Under the pieces are notes generated by a model. The model saw only the letters and a program-made list of their open reading frames with translations, was not told where the DNA came from and searched no databases. Below, in pieces: positions 50,938 to 59,989 of a stretch of DNA of 64,000 bases (the first letter of the stretch is position 1; each line of letters begins with the position of its first letter). The DNA is taken from assembly GCF_003313335.1 (NCBI RefSeq), contig NZ_QMHP01000002.1:186001-250000 (forward strand), read 5' to 3'. The DNA is from Pedobacter zeaxanthinifaciens. Its GTDB lineage: Bacteria > Bacteroidota > Bacteroidia > Sphingobacteriales > Sphingobacteriaceae. The translations under genes and the position numbers were made by a program.

Positions 50938-51090
50938 ATGGGAAATTTATTATACGTAATTGCAGTGATATTAGTAATCATTTGGGCAATTAGTTTTTTA
51001 GGAGGTTATTACACTGGCGGTATTATTCACGCTTTACTTGTAATTGCAATTGTGGCTATCTTATTAAGAGTAATTAGAGGGGCTGCGTAA
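50938..51090 (+). CDS. lmo0937-type small membrane protein
   Basis: A 50-aa protein, MGNLLYVIAVILVIIWAISF then LGGYYTGGIIHALLVIAIVAIL and a basic end RVIRGAA. Two short hydrophobic helices separated by a Gly-rich turn match the lmo0937/DUF5670 family, found as small stress-linked membrane proteins in many phyla. It is followed by a strong terminator, so it is a single-gene unit. Role unknown; general stress induction is commonly reported for relatives. Confidence 0.85.
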   Translation: MGNLLYVIAVILVIIWAISFLGGYYTGGIIHALLVIAIVAILLRVIRGAA

Positions 51091-51121
51091 AAAGAAAATT
51101 TGTAGTTAGTTAATAAATGGA

Positions 51122-51157
51122 GCTCGATAGGTTTAGGTCGCCTATCGGGCTTTTTTT
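51122..51157 (+). terminator. Intrinsic terminator after the small membrane protein gene
   Basis: AGCTCGATAGG and CCTATCGGGCT form an 11-bp stem with one T-G pair around a 9-base loop, followed by seven T residues. Confidence 0.88.
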
Positions 51158-51197
51158 ATATTGGTGGGATGCTGTGCTCAACACTGGCTATTTTCTG

Positions 51198-51321
51198 AGA
51201 AACTGTTTAAATTTCAGTTAAACTTTTTTACTTGTCAGTCTGAGCTTGTCTTGTTAAAAAATGTTTCGACAAGCTCAACATAACACCTGTATGTTAATCA
51301 ACAGAAATTTAAACAGTTTCT
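51198..51321. mobile_element. MITE-like element with 18-bp perfect terminal inverted repeats
   Basis: AGAAACTGTTTAAATTTC (51198-51215) is exactly complementary to GAAATTTAAACAGTTTCT (51304-51321). Inside is a second inverted pair, TGAGCTTGTC and GACAAGCTCA. At 124 bp there is no room for a transposase. No clear target-site duplication was seen. It lies in the 330-base gap before rpmH, together with a terminator and the rpmH promoter. Confidence 0.65.
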
Positions 51322-51349
51322 GATTATTTTAAAATAAATCATCTAGCTG

Positions 51350-51380
51350 TTGCAATTTTAAAAATATCGCTTTATATTTG
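51350..51380 (+). promoter_or_regulatory. Candidate promoter of rpmH
   Basis: TTG at 51350-51352 and TATATTTG at 51373-51380, 20 bases apart, fit the Bacteroidota TTTG / TAnnTTTG pattern. Transcription would start near 51387, leaving a leader of about 34 bases before rpmH. Confidence 0.65.
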
Positions 51381-51420
51381 CACCTCTTATTAAAAACTCT
51401 AGTTAAGATATTATATAGTT

Positions 51421-51579
51421 ATGAAAAGAACATTCCAACCTTCGCAAAGAAAGAGAAGAAACAAACATGGCTTCCGCGAAAGAATGGCTACAGCAAACGG
51501 TAGAAGAGTTTTAGCTTCTCGCCGTTCAAAAGGAAGAAAAAGATTGACAGTTTCTGACGAGCGTCGTCATAAAGCATAA
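51421..51579 (+). CDS. rpmH: 50S ribosomal protein L34
   Basis: A 52-aa protein: [20 protein letters not shown], then [22 protein letters not shown] and VSDERRHKA. This is bL34, with the family-typical basic composition and length. It is followed by rnpA and yidD as in many bacteria, but dnaA is not adjacent here. Confidence 0.98.
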   Translation: MKRTFQPSQRKRRNKHGFRERMATANGRRVLASRRSKGRKRLTVSDERRHKA

Positions 51580-51646
51580 TTTTTGATTGCCACCTTTTAG
51601 GTGAAGGCAGATCAATTCACTTTCTGCAGTTTAGCAATCAAAAAAA

Positions 51647-52039
51647 ATGAATAAATTTTTTAAAGAAGAGCGTTTATGTAGCAAAAAGTCGTTAGACTTG
51701 CTATTCAAAAAAGGCTCTTCTTTTTTATTATATCCTTACAGGGCTACTTTTTTATTCGATGCCCAGCCAAGTCGGTTTCCTGCACAAGTGGTAATTAACG
51801 TAGCTAAAAAACGTTATAAGCGTGCTCATGATCGTAATTTGATTAAACGCCGTACCCGTGAAGCCTATCGTTTGCAAAAGCAATCCATGTTATACGAAAA
51901 ACTGGAAGGTAACAATAAATTGTTGCTTTTGGGCTTGCAGTATGTAGGCAAGGAAATCCATTCCTATTCTTTTTTGGAAAAAAAACTGGGCCAAGTGCTT
52001 CAAAAATTGTTGACGCAAATTCATCATGAAAATAGTTAA
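51647..52039 (+). CDS. rnpA: Ribonuclease P protein component
   Basis: A 130-aa basic protein that helps the P RNA cut tRNA leaders. [33 protein letters not shown] carries the conserved RNR motif region, and [19 protein letters not shown] is the family N-terminus. It lies 67 bases after rpmH and overlaps yidD by 14 bases. Confidence 0.96.
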   Translation: MNKFFKEERLCSKKSLDLLFKKGSSFLLYPYRATFLFDAQPSRFPAQVVINVAKKRYKRAHDRNLIKRRTREAYRLQKQSMLYEKLEGNNKLLLLGLQYVGKEIHSYSFLEKKLGQVLQKLLTQIHHENS

Positions 52040-52256
52040 ACTTTTATTTTCTTGGTTGTTTTTGGGCATCATTAAGTTGTACCAAATCTTACTTTCGCCG
52101 CTGCTAGGGGCCAGTTGCAGGTATACACCAACTTGCTCGCAATACGGGGTTGAGGCTATTAAAAAACACGGTCCGTTCAAAGGCGGATGGTTAACACTCA
52201 AACGTATTGGCCGTTGCCATCCTTGGGGAGGACATGGGCATGATCCTGTACCATGA
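52026..52256 (+). CDS. yidD: Membrane protein insertion efficiency factor YidD
   Basis: A 76-aa protein with an amphipathic N-terminal helix ([25 protein letters not shown]) and the conserved [37 protein letters not shown] region with its three cysteines. YidD assists the YidC insertase at the inner membrane. Reading frame starts inside the end of rnpA, the usual arrangement. Confidence 0.97.
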   Translation: MKIVKLLFSWLFLGIIKLYQILLSPLLGASCRYTPTCSQYGVEAIKKHGPFKGGWLTLKRIGRCHPWGGHGHDPVP

Positions 52257-52400
52257 TTAGGTGTCAGGTATTAGGTGTCAGGTGTCAGGTGTCAGTGGTT
52301 AGGTGTCAGGTATTGGTGGTTGGATGCAATTTTACATTCATTCAATTTCAATTAACCATTAACCATTAACCATTAACCATTAATAATTAACAATTAGCCA
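52257..52400. repeat. Short-period tandem word repeats after yidD
   Basis: AGGTGTC/AGGTATT words (GGTGTCAGGTGTCAGG and variants) occupy 52258-52325, and ATTAACC words repeated four times occupy about 52351-52400. No gene. Similar tracts follow the SRPBCC and pcm genes. Confidence 0.8.
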
Positions 52401-52425
52401 ATATCCGATTAATCAATATTCGACG

Positions 52426-52433
52426 TATATTTG
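52426..52433 (+). promoter_or_regulatory. Candidate -7 element of tsaB
   Basis: TATATTTG matches TAnnTTTG. It ends only 6 bases before the tsaB ATG at 52440, so transcription would begin at or next to the start codon. No clear -33 element was seen. Confidence 0.45.
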
Positions 52434-52439
52434 CGGCTA

Positions 52440-53126
52440 ATGGGAACGATACTTCAGATAGAAACAGCAACATCAGTTTGTTCGGTGGCTTTGTCAGTAG
52501 ATGGAAAAACAATTGCGATAAAAGAAGAGAAAGCGCAAAATATCCATGCCTCTAGCTTAACGTTATTTATTGAGGAAGTCATAAAATCAGCCGGTATTAA
52601 TTATGCTGATTTAGATGCTATTGCAGTAAGCAAAGGCCCAGGCTCGTATACAGGCCTGCGTATTGGAGTTTCAACAGCAAAGGGCTTGTGTTTTGCTTTG
52701 GATAAACCGCTAATTGCTATTAACACCCTAAAAATGATGGCAAGTGGTTACCTAGATCAGCATCCAAACTTTGGCGGTTTAATTTGCCCAATGATTGATG
52801 CCCGTAGGATGGAAGTTTTTACCGCCGTTTTTGACCACGATTTAGCAGAAGTGCAACATACACACGCAAAAATTATTGACGAAAAAAGTTTTGCCCCTGA
52901 ACTGCAAAACCATTTTGTTGCCTTTATTGGTGATGGTGCTGAAAAATGCAGAACTACTTTAGATCATCCAAATGGGCATTTTTATAGCCAGAATTTTAAT
53001 AGTGCCGCACTGATGAGCGAGCTTGCATTTGAGTGCTACCTGTCAAAATCTTTTGAAGATGTAGCCTATTTTGAGCCTTTTTACTTGAAAGATTTTGTAC
53101 TTACTACACCCAAAAAGAAAGTATAG
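52440..53126 (+). CDS. tsaB: tRNA threonylcarbamoyladenosine biosynthesis protein TsaB
   Basis: A 228-aa ASKHA-fold protein, partner of TsaD in making t6A on tRNAs that read ANN codons. ILQIETATSVCSVALSVDG, the GPGSYTGLRIGVSTAKGLCFAL motif and ICPMIDARRMEVFTAVFD are typical. ATG 52440 gives the family start MGTILQIET; a TTG at 52431 falls inside the promoter element. Confidence 0.95.
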   Translation: MGTILQIETATSVCSVALSVDGKTIAIKEEKAQNIHASSLTLFIEEVIKSAGINYADLDAIAVSKGPGSYTGLRIGVSTAKGLCFALDKPLIAINTLKMMASGYLDQHPNFGGLICPMIDARRMEVFTAVFDHDLAEVQHTHAKIIDEKSFAPELQNHFVAFIGDGAEKCRTTLDHPNGHFYSQNFNSAALMSELAFECYLSKSFEDVAYFEPFYLKDFVLTTPKKKV

Positions 53127-53176
53127 TTTTATAAGGTTAGCGAAATATAGAGTAAGCTCATTATAAGCTTTAAACC

Positions 53177-54598
53177 TTATTTCTTTTTCTTGAAAATGCC
53201 GAAAATTTTGCTGAAAAAGCTTTTGCGGTCTTTGTCGTCAATGCCAGGCATCCAGCTCATATTCATTGGGTGCTCTACTACATAACCTATTTTAAAAGCC
53301 ATTCCCAAATAAACCGAGCCTCGGTTGTAGCCTGTTTCAACCGCCGTGTTATTGTTGATAATGTCTTTGCTAGCGTAATAAGTTTGTATTAAATCGTTGG
53401 TTCCCAAAAACATTTCAAAATTTGGGGTTTGATACATGCCCTGTATTCCTAACCTGAAATTTTTATCGGTGTTGTAACTGGGAATTGCACTAAAGGAGAT
53501 ATTCCCCGTTTTAATTGTATTTACAAAAGCAGCTTCTCCAAACTTGTCGAATATATTTTTTGTGATGATGAGGTTAGGTGTATATGGTCCAAACGTTTTT
53601 GAAATCAAGAAATCAGCTCTGCTGTTAATGGGAGTGATGAAACGCTTACGTTCGGTGTTTTCTTTGGCCAAGCTCTCCAGGGTCCTTTGTAGTTTTGCGT
53701 CTTGCTGCTCATTTGCGTTGCCCACTAGCTGTACATTGGTTTTGTCGATATCGAAATATCCGGTGTAAGAAGTTTTTCCCCACCTGATGAAGCCTAAATC
53801 CTTTAAATTAGCCATTAAAAAGATGCCTGATTTAGTAGTGTAAGTAGTACCTAAACTAATTGCAGCGCCAAAGTTTCTGAAGGGCAAAGTGTTTTTGAAA
53901 TTGAAAACTCCTTCTTCCGGATAGTTTAAACGATACGTGGCGGCCATGGCAATATCCATGCTGTTGTTTTGTCCGCTTATGCTTACCGATGATTTATTTG
54001 CGTTAAATTCTGCATATCCAATTCCACTTAGCAAGCTTACCTTGGTGCCTAGCGCCCAGCGTTTGTTATAATTTTCTCTATAAGTGAAGCTAATTTGATG
54101 ATAAGATTGTAGGCGGCCGTTATTGTTGAAAATATTAATTTTAGGTATGGTGACAAACTTGCTAAAGGTATCATAAAAAAGACCTTTGCTAATGTTCTCG
54201 TCGTAGTCAATGGTGGTTTCAGATTTTATTTGCCAAGAAAATCCCATCTCACTATGAAATTTATGGTATTTAAATAACCTGATATTCATCAAATAGATAT
54301 TTACATTTTCACGCAGCGTTTGAGGATTTTCAAATTCGCCAACACGATTTTGGCTGTAGCCCTGTTTTATTAAATTTCTAATGGCTAAGTTGGAGTTGCC
54401 CTTACTCAAGCTGCTGATATCTAAATAAGGGATTAAAAAATTGGAAGCAAACTGTCGCGAAGAATCTAACACAAAAGATTTTTGAGCTGGATTTTCAAAT
54501 GAATCAAACAGTGTTTTGGTATTGAAAAGCGCATATTGTTGCGAGTAGGCACTAAATGAACTAATGATCAAGATTAGTGTAACAAGGCGTGCTCTCAT
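53177..54598 (-). CDS. DUF5723 family outer-membrane-associated protein
   Basis: A 473-aa secreted protein (signal ending AYSQQ). The body is a series of amphipathic strands with aromatic girdles (for example LQSYHQISFTYRENYNKRWALGTKVSLLSGIGYAEF, FRLGIQGMYQTPNFEMFLGTNDLIQTYYASKD), a pattern I associate with DUF5723 proteins, which look like outer-membrane barrels. It ends with a basic tail (FFSKIFGIFKKKK), unusual for a barrel terminus. Function unknown. The gene upstream in the same direction encodes a membrane-anchored protein 16 bases away, suggesting a two-gene unit. Confidence 0.72.
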   Translation of the reverse strand: MRARLVTLILIISSFSAYSQQYALFNTKTLFDSFENPAQKSFVLDSSRQFASNFLIPYLDISSLSKGNSNLAIRNLIKQGYSQNRVGEFENPQTLRENVNIYLMNIRLFKYHKFHSEMGFSWQIKSETTIDYDENISKGLFYDTFSKFVTIPKINIFNNNGRLQSYHQISFTYRENYNKRWALGTKVSLLSGIGYAEFNANKSSVSISGQNNSMDIAMAATYRLNYPEEGVFNFKNTLPFRNFGAAISLGTTYTTKSGIFLMANLKDLGFIRWGKTSYTGYFDIDKTNVQLVGNANEQQDAKLQRTLESLAKENTERKRFITPINSRADFLISKTFGPYTPNLIITKNIFDKFGEAAFVNTIKTGNISFSAIPSYNTDKNFRLGIQGMYQTPNFEMFLGTNDLIQTYYASKDIINNNTAVETGYNRGSVYLGMAFKIGYVVEHPMNMSWMPGIDDKDRKSFFSKIFGIFKKKK

Positions 54599-54614
54599 AA
54601 ACGCAATTATTAAA

Positions 54615-56174
54615 TTAATATTTCAGGCTATCTATTGTATTTGTTGTTTGGTTTTTAAGCAATAATACGTTGCTCAAAAATTTGCCATTGTCTGCAGATA
54701 GCTGATAACCAAAGGCATTGTAGTCCTTAACGCCGTTTTTCGACTGATATTGTTTGTAGTACGGCGCCCTTAAATTTTTGCTGAAAATATCGCTGCTGTT
54801 ATCTCTATTGATATAAAAAGCGATGGTGGCCGAGCTAGAAATTTGATCCTTAAAGTAAGTGTAATCGTTGGTTGAAACCAATAACTTGTTGCCGCGGTAG
54901 CTGTTTAAAAACACCTGCAGCGTGCTTGCATAATTAGCCACTACAAAGTGATTGTCGATGATGGTGAAAAATGGGCGTTCAAATTTTTTGAAAGGTTCAC
55001 CAAAAAAGTTCCCCAATAAATGTGGTTCTTTAAAAATCCTAATTTCTGGAGCGTATTCAGTACTTAAATCTAATAAAAACTGTTCTAGCTTATCACCATT
55101 TTTAATATCAACTACGCCAATTTTCTCTCCGGTTTTAAGTTGTAAAACTGCCAGTTGTTTGTTAAAGTAAACTGGAAAGCTCTGCTCAATCTTAATGCGG
55201 TACTGCTCGTTAATTTCTTGATGCTGCTTGTTGATTTTATCTTCTTCTTTATTTTCTTTCTGAAGATTTTTTAACGCTTTGCTCCATTTTTCGTAATCTT
55301 CTATTGTAAACAAAGTATAGTTGGCAGTTTGTTCAGGAAAGCACTGGTCTATACTCACTTTTTGCTCTTTTTGATCAGCAAATAGCTTAAAGAAATTGGT
55401 TTCGCTGTTTACTTCGGTATAGCCATTAAGTAATAGCTTGTCGCTGCCAAAGTTGTAGCTCAATGCAGCATAGGCATTCTGTTTGTTGAATAAACTGAGC
55501 TCGCCGGTTAACGTCGAATTAAGGATGTTTTTTAATAGCGAAGGTAGCTGTCCATAGTTAACGTAGATGTTGGCAAGTGTGTTTTTGGCAAATCTGCTGT
55601 TCTTCTTAATGTAATCTGCAAAATCGCTTTCAGTGTTTTTAGCAGCGTTAATTTGCGTTATGCCCTGCTTTGAGTTTGAAATGAAGATCGCTTGGTTTTT
55701 CAAGCTAAGGTAGCATTTAGCGGTGTCTCCAAATTTTAACTCATAATAATTGCCCTCTTTTTTGATTTCGGCCTTCAGGTTTTTAAGGCTAGCTTCATTA
55801 ACATCCATATTTTGAAGCTGCACCGCTATCGCAAAATCAACTGTATTATTTTGCCCAGGTAAAAACCCAAGAATCACTTTTTTGCCTTCTATCCAGTTAT
55901 TTATACCACTGTTGTCTACTATTGCTGATTTTAAAGTTTTAAGCAATTGGCTTTTTTCGGTTCCTAATAGTTCGGTAGTAACTTCTTGTTTACTTAAAAT
56001 ATCATAAAAACCTTTATCGTTTTCGAAGGTGAAAATTACAGGAGCGCTATTAACAACGGTGTAAAGTGCATGGTCGTTGTTGTTGCTATCTTTCATTAAG
56101 GTGGAAAAATAAAGATAGGCCATGCCTGCTACGCCAAGGATCAATAATGCTAATGTGATATAGATTTTTCTCAT
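54615..56174 (-). CDS. Membrane-anchored protein of unknown function (DUF3352-like)
   Basis: A 519-aa protein with one N-terminal transmembrane helix (IYITLALLILGVAGMAYLYF) and a large extracytoplasmic part. Phrases such as APVIFTFENDKGFYDIL, NNTVDFAIAVQLQNMD, AIFISNSKQGITQINAAKNT and HFVVANYASTLQVFLNSYRGNKLL recall DUF3352-type proteins, but the match is uncertain. ATG 56174 is preferred over 56186. It precedes the DUF5723 gene by 16 bases, so an envelope role for the pair is likely. Confidence 0.65.
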   Translation of the reverse strand: MRKIYITLALLILGVAGMAYLYFSTLMKDSNNNDHALYTVVNSAPVIFTFENDKGFYDILSKQEVTTELLGTEKSQLLKTLKSAIVDNSGINNWIEGKKVILGFLPGQNNTVDFAIAVQLQNMDVNEASLKNLKAEIKKEGNYYELKFGDTAKCYLSLKNQAIFISNSKQGITQINAAKNTESDFADYIKKNSRFAKNTLANIYVNYGQLPSLLKNILNSTLTGELSLFNKQNAYAALSYNFGSDKLLLNGYTEVNSETNFFKLFADQKEQKVSIDQCFPEQTANYTLFTIEDYEKWSKALKNLQKENKEEDKINKQHQEINEQYRIKIEQSFPVYFNKQLAVLQLKTGEKIGVVDIKNGDKLEQFLLDLSTEYAPEIRIFKEPHLLGNFFGEPFKKFERPFFTIIDNHFVVANYASTLQVFLNSYRGNKLLVSTNDYTYFKDQISSSATIAFYINRDNSSDIFSKNLRAPYYKQYQSKNGVKDYNAFGYQLSADNGKFLSNVLLLKNQTTNTIDSLKY

Positions 56175-56265
56175 AACTAAACTCATGCAAATTTAATTTA
56201 ATTTTGCTATTACAGAGATTGTGGAGCCATTTTGTTAATTTAGCGACATATATTGCCGCTTTACT

Positions 56266-56652
56266 ATGAACAAAAGAATAATTTTAACTGCCGCTGTTTT
56301 TGGAGCTTTAGCTGTTATTTTTGGTGCATTTGGCGCCCACGGTTTAAAAAATATACTATCATCCTATCAATTAGATATTTGGCAAAAAGGCGTTGATTAT
56401 CAGTTTTATCACACCTTTGCTATCCTTTATCTTTCCACCTTTGCTCGTTACAAAAACAAACTAATAGGGTTATCGTTCTTGTTTTTTTGTTTAGGTATTT
56501 TCCTGTTTTCGGGATCGCTTTATCTCCTGGCGGTTAAGGATGCCTATCACCTAAACTTTGCAAGTTATTTAGGCCCAATTACACCTATTGGCGGTTTATT
56601 CTTCATTTTGGGGTGGGTATTTCTTTTTTTAGCCGCTTTTAGAGATAAATAA
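56266..56652 (+). CDS. DUF423 family membrane protein
   Basis: A 128-aa protein with four transmembrane helices. MNKRIILTAAVFGALAVIFGAFGAHGLKN is the DUF423 (YgdD) start, with YQFYHTFAILYLS and LGPITPIGGLFFILGWVFLFLAAF typical of the rest. Role unknown. Its stop overlaps the start of priA by one base (TAATG), so the two are translated together. Confidence 0.93.
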   Translation: MNKRIILTAAVFGALAVIFGAFGAHGLKNILSSYQLDIWQKGVDYQFYHTFAILYLSTFARYKNKLIGLSFLFFCLGIFLFSGSLYLLAVKDAYHLNFASYLGPITPIGGLFFILGWVFLFLAAFRDK

Positions 56653-59126
56653 TGCAGTTTTTAGCATCGGATTTTACAGAAAGAGAAACCTTATTTGTAG
56701 AGGTAGTTTTGCCATTATCGTTGGCTATCAACTATACCTACAGGGTGCCTTTTGAATTAAACGAAGCCATCGCTATCGGAAAACGTGTGGTGGTACAGTT
56801 TGGTAAGCATAAAATTTATACTGCCTTAGTAAAAAGTATCGGTAAAAATCCTCCCGAGCATTACCAAGCAAAATATATTATTGATGTTGTAGATGAACAT
56901 CCGGTAGTTAATCCAAAGCAATTTGAGTTTTGGGACTGGATAACCTCTTATTACCTGTGCAACGAAGGCGATGTAATGTCGGCCGCTTTGCCTACTGGTT
57001 TAAAGCTCGCTAGCGAAACTGTACTTTTATTGAAAGAAGAATTGCCTAGTGAGTTGCAGTTAACTGAAAAGGAACAACTGATTTTTGAAGTGCTGCAAAA
57101 ACAACATCGCATTAGTATAGATGAGGTTGCAGGATTACTTGGGCAAAAAACCGTTTATCCGCTAGTCAATTCGCTAATAGCGAAAGAAGTAATTGTTGCC
57201 GCTGAGGAAGTAGTAGATAAGTATAAACCTTTGTTGAAACCTTTCGTTAGGCTAAACGAATTTTATAGGGAAGATGAAAATTTAAGGCAACTGTTTTCGC
57301 AATTGGAAAAGGCACCAAAACAACTGGATGCACTTTTAGCTTACCTAAAATTGAGCAGGGGAACTGGTTTTATTTCGCGGACACAGCTTGTTGAAGAAAG
57401 CGGGAGCGGCCAGTCATCACTTAAAAGCTTGATTGATAAAGGAGTTTTTGACTTGGAAATGAGATCGGTAAGCAGGTTAAGTGATGATGGCGAAGTGTTT
57501 GATGCTAATTTCAAATTAAGCGAGCAACAAGAAAGGGCTTTAAACGAAATCAAACAGCTGTTTGTAGCAAAAGATGTGGTATTGCTACATGGAGTAACCG
57601 CATCGGGAAAAACACAGCTCTATATCAAACTGATAGAAGATGCCATTGCCAAAGGGGGGCAGGTGCTGTTTTTATTGCCAGAAATTGCCCTAACTACGCA
57701 AATTGTAGAAAGGCTCAAATTTTATTTTGGGAATAAGATTGGCGTTTATCATTCTAAATTTAATGATAATGAGCGGGTTGAAATATGGAATAAGGTATCA
57801 AGCGGAGCTTATCAAATTGTATTAGGAGCCCGTTCGGCAGTGTTATTGCCTTTTGTGCAATTGAATTTAGTAGTAGTTGATGAAGAACACGAAAATTCTT
57901 ACAAGCAATACGATCCAGCACCACGTTACCAAGCTAGGGATGCAGCTATATTTTTAGCTCATTTGCATAAAGCTAAAGTGGTGCTAGGTTCGGCAACGCC
58001 ATCGTTAGAAAGCTACTATAATGCTAAAACCGATAAGTATGGATTGGTGGAATTGAGTGAGCGTTTTGGTGGCGTACAACTTCCAATGCAACAGGTGGTA
58101 AGTATTGCAGAAGAAACCAAGAGAAAGAAAATGACTTCGTATTTTACGAGTGTTTTGATAGATGATATTGTGGAAGCGTTAGAGAAGAAGGAGCAGATCA
58201 TCCTTTTTCAAAACCGTAGGGGATATGCCACTATTCTGTTGTGCGCTACCTGCGGCTATGCGCCTAAATGCGTCAACTGCGATGTAAGTTTAACGTATCA
58301 CAAATCCAGTGGAAAGCTGCATTGCCATTATTGTGGTTATTACCAAAGCAGTATTAATGTTTGCCCTGCTTGTGGTTCAGTACATGTGGAGCAAAAGGGC
58401 TTTGGTACGGAGCGTATTGAGGAGGAACTGAGTTTACTTTTTCCGGACGCGAAAATTGCCCGTTTGGATTTGGATAGCACCCGTTCTAAAAATGGGATGC
58501 AACAAATCATCAGAGATTTTCAGGAGAAAAAAGCTGATATCCTTATTGGTACGCAGATGGTGGCTAAAGGTCTGGATTTTGAAAATGTAAGCTTAATTGG
58601 TGTAATCAATGCAGATACCTTGCTCAACTATCCTGATTTTAGGGCTTTTGAAAGAAGTTATCAGCTGTTGGCACAGGTTGCTGGTAGGGCAGGCCGCCGA
58701 GATAAACAGGGCAAGGTTTGTATTCAGGCTTACGCCGATGACCACCGCATTATACAGCAGGTAGTTAATAATGATTACGAGCAAATGTATGCTGATGAAC
58801 TAGAAGAGCGTCGTCAGTTTAATTATCCTCCGTTCTCAAGGTTGATTTTCATTAATGTGAAGCACAAGGATGCCGATGTGCTTAATTTAGCAGCGCAAAC
58901 GCTAGCCGCAAATTTAAGAGGCCAATTAGGGAAGCGTGTATTAGGGCCTGAGCAACCGCTGGTTTCTAGGGTCAGAAATTACTATATCAAGCAAATTATC
59001 CTTAAGATAGAAAGAACTGCGGCCATACAAAAAGTAAAGACAGTATTGGTTGATACCATTAGAGATTTCAATTCGCAAAAAGATTTTAGGAGCGTTATTA
59101 CGCAGATAGACGTAGATCCATATTAG
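56652..59126 (+). CDS. priA: Primosomal protein N', replication restart helicase PriA
   Basis: An 824-aa helicase that reloads the replisome at stalled forks. N-terminal 3'-DNA-binding domain (LPLSLAINYTYRVPFEL), Walker A LLHGVTASGKTQLY, Walker B VVDEEHENSYKQ, the zinc-binding cysteines CATCGYAPKCVNCDVSL and CHYCGYYQSSINVCPACGS, and helicase motifs V-VI (ADILIGTQMVAKGLDFENV, QVAGRAGR) are in order. Length is normal for Bacteroidota. The convergent neighbour's stop overlaps by four bases. Confidence 0.97.
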   Translation: MQFLASDFTERETLFVEVVLPLSLAINYTYRVPFELNEAIAIGKRVVVQFGKHKIYTALVKSIGKNPPEHYQAKYIIDVVDEHPVVNPKQFEFWDWITSYYLCNEGDVMSAALPTGLKLASETVLLLKEELPSELQLTEKEQLIFEVLQKQHRISIDEVAGLLGQKTVYPLVNSLIAKEVIVAAEEVVDKYKPLLKPFVRLNEFYREDENLRQLFSQLEKAPKQLDALLAYLKLSRGTGFISRTQLVEESGSGQSSLKSLIDKGVFDLEMRSVSRLSDDGEVFDANFKLSEQQERALNEIKQLFVAKDVVLLHGVTASGKTQLYIKLIEDAIAKGGQVLFLLPEIALTTQIVERLKFYFGNKIGVYHSKFNDNERVEIWNKVSSGAYQIVLGARSAVLLPFVQLNLVVVDEEHENSYKQYDPAPRYQARDAAIFLAHLHKAKVVLGSATPSLESYYNAKTDKYGLVELSERFGGVQLPMQQVVSIAEETKRKKMTSYFTSVLIDDIVEALEKKEQIILFQNRRGYATILLCATCGYAPKCVNCDVSLTYHKSSGKLHCHYCGYYQSSINVCPACGSVHVEQKGFGTERIEEELSLLFPDAKIARLDLDSTRSKNGMQQIIRDFQEKKADILIGTQMVAKGLDFENVSLIGVINADTLLNYPDFRAFERSYQLLAQVAGRAGRRDKQGKVCIQAYADDHRIIQQVVNNDYEQMYADELEERRQFNYPPFSRLIFINVKHKDADVLNLAAQTLAANLRGQLGKRVLGPEQPLVSRVRNYYIKQIILKIERTAAIQKVKTVLVDTIRDFNSQKDFRSVITQIDVDPY

Positions 59127-59806
59127 TTTTTGCGCACTAAATGTAACTGTAAGCCCACTGATACCGGGTTAAGCAGCGCTTCGAATTTGTAGTATTTTGC
59201 AAATGTTCTAGTTTCTGCTGCATCTCCCAAAACGGTTTCCTGACGTTCGTAAAAGTAAAAGAAGTCCAAACTCGATTCGGTAAATAAACTAAGCTGTTTG
59301 CTGATATTTACTTTCAATCCTAAAACTGGAGTAACTGTTCCGCCATTTTTAGAGGTAATCAATGAATATGGTTTTTTTAAGCTGCTGCTGTTAACTTGTT
59401 TCACCGTTCCTTTAAAGCTTGTAGATCTAAATCCGAAGTCTGTTGCGAAGTATGGTTGTATAATCGAGTAGTTGAAGTTTTTCTCAAAACCTATTTTAAC
59501 CGAAAAATCATTCAAATTGCCTACTGCCGATTCGCAAGTTTCACATTGGTTGTTAAACGAATAATCTCTTTTGTAAAGGTAATAGCCGCTAATTCTAAAA
59601 GCCATTTGATTGTCGTTCAATTTCAACATGCCACCGCTTAACCATACGTTGGTAAAGTCATCTGTATTGGTTTGTTGCGCTATTTTTGGCAACTGCATTA
59701 AGCTATATCCTCTAATACCAATACTATAATTGTAGTTGCCTTCAACTTGAGCAAAAACATTAGCGTTAAATAATAATATTGCGATAACAAGTAAAAATCT
59801 ATTCAT
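59123..59806 (-). CDS. Secreted outer-membrane-barrel-like protein of unknown function
   Basis: A 227-aa protein with signal peptide (LLVIAILLFNANVFAQ) and a run of alternating strands resembling a small porin-like outer-membrane protein: NYNYSIGIRGYSLMQ, QMAFRISGYYLYKRDYSF, FSVKIGFEKNFNYSIIQPYFATDFGF, VTPVLGLKVNISKQLSLFTESSLDFFYF, ALLNPVSVGLQLHLVRKN. One CETC cysteine pair lies in a predicted loop. ATG 59806 gives a clean signal peptide, so the longer frame to 59851 is rejected. Ligand or function unknown. Confidence 0.75.
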   Translation of the reverse strand: MNRFLLVIAILLFNANVFAQVEGNYNYSIGIRGYSLMQLPKIAQQTNTDDFTNVWLSGGMLKLNDNQMAFRISGYYLYKRDYSFNNQCETCESAVGNLNDFSVKIGFEKNFNYSIIQPYFATDFGFRSTSFKGTVKQVNSSSLKKPYSLITSKNGGTVTPVLGLKVNISKQLSLFTESSLDFFYFYERQETVLGDAAETRTFAKYYKFEALLNPVSVGLQLHLVRKN

Positions 59807-59950
59807 GCATATGGTATTGATGTGGCAAAAATATAAAATATTTGATAGCATAATGCTTTTAGTGATAATACTATAACTATTTATTCTTTAAAGTTATAAT
59901 CAATAACACAGTTGAATAGTTATTGTGTTGGTAAATTTTAGTAATTATCA

Positions 59951-59983
59951 TTTGGTTAAATACCTATTTTAAGCCTATTTTTG
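59951..59983 (+). promoter_or_regulatory. Candidate promoter of pcm
   Basis: TTTG (59951-59954) and TATTTTTG (59976-59983), 21 bases apart, match the Bacteroidota consensus exactly. The ATG at 59990 follows 6 bases later, so the mRNA is probably leaderless or nearly so. A CAATAAC/GTTATTG dyad lies upstream near 59900. Confidence 0.65.
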
Positions 59984-59989
59984 ACGGAA

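Noticed and set aside
51421..52256. Replication origin near rpmH-rnpA-yidD
   Set aside because: No dnaA, dnaN or DnaA-box cluster is visible, and in Bacteroidota these genes need not lie at the origin.
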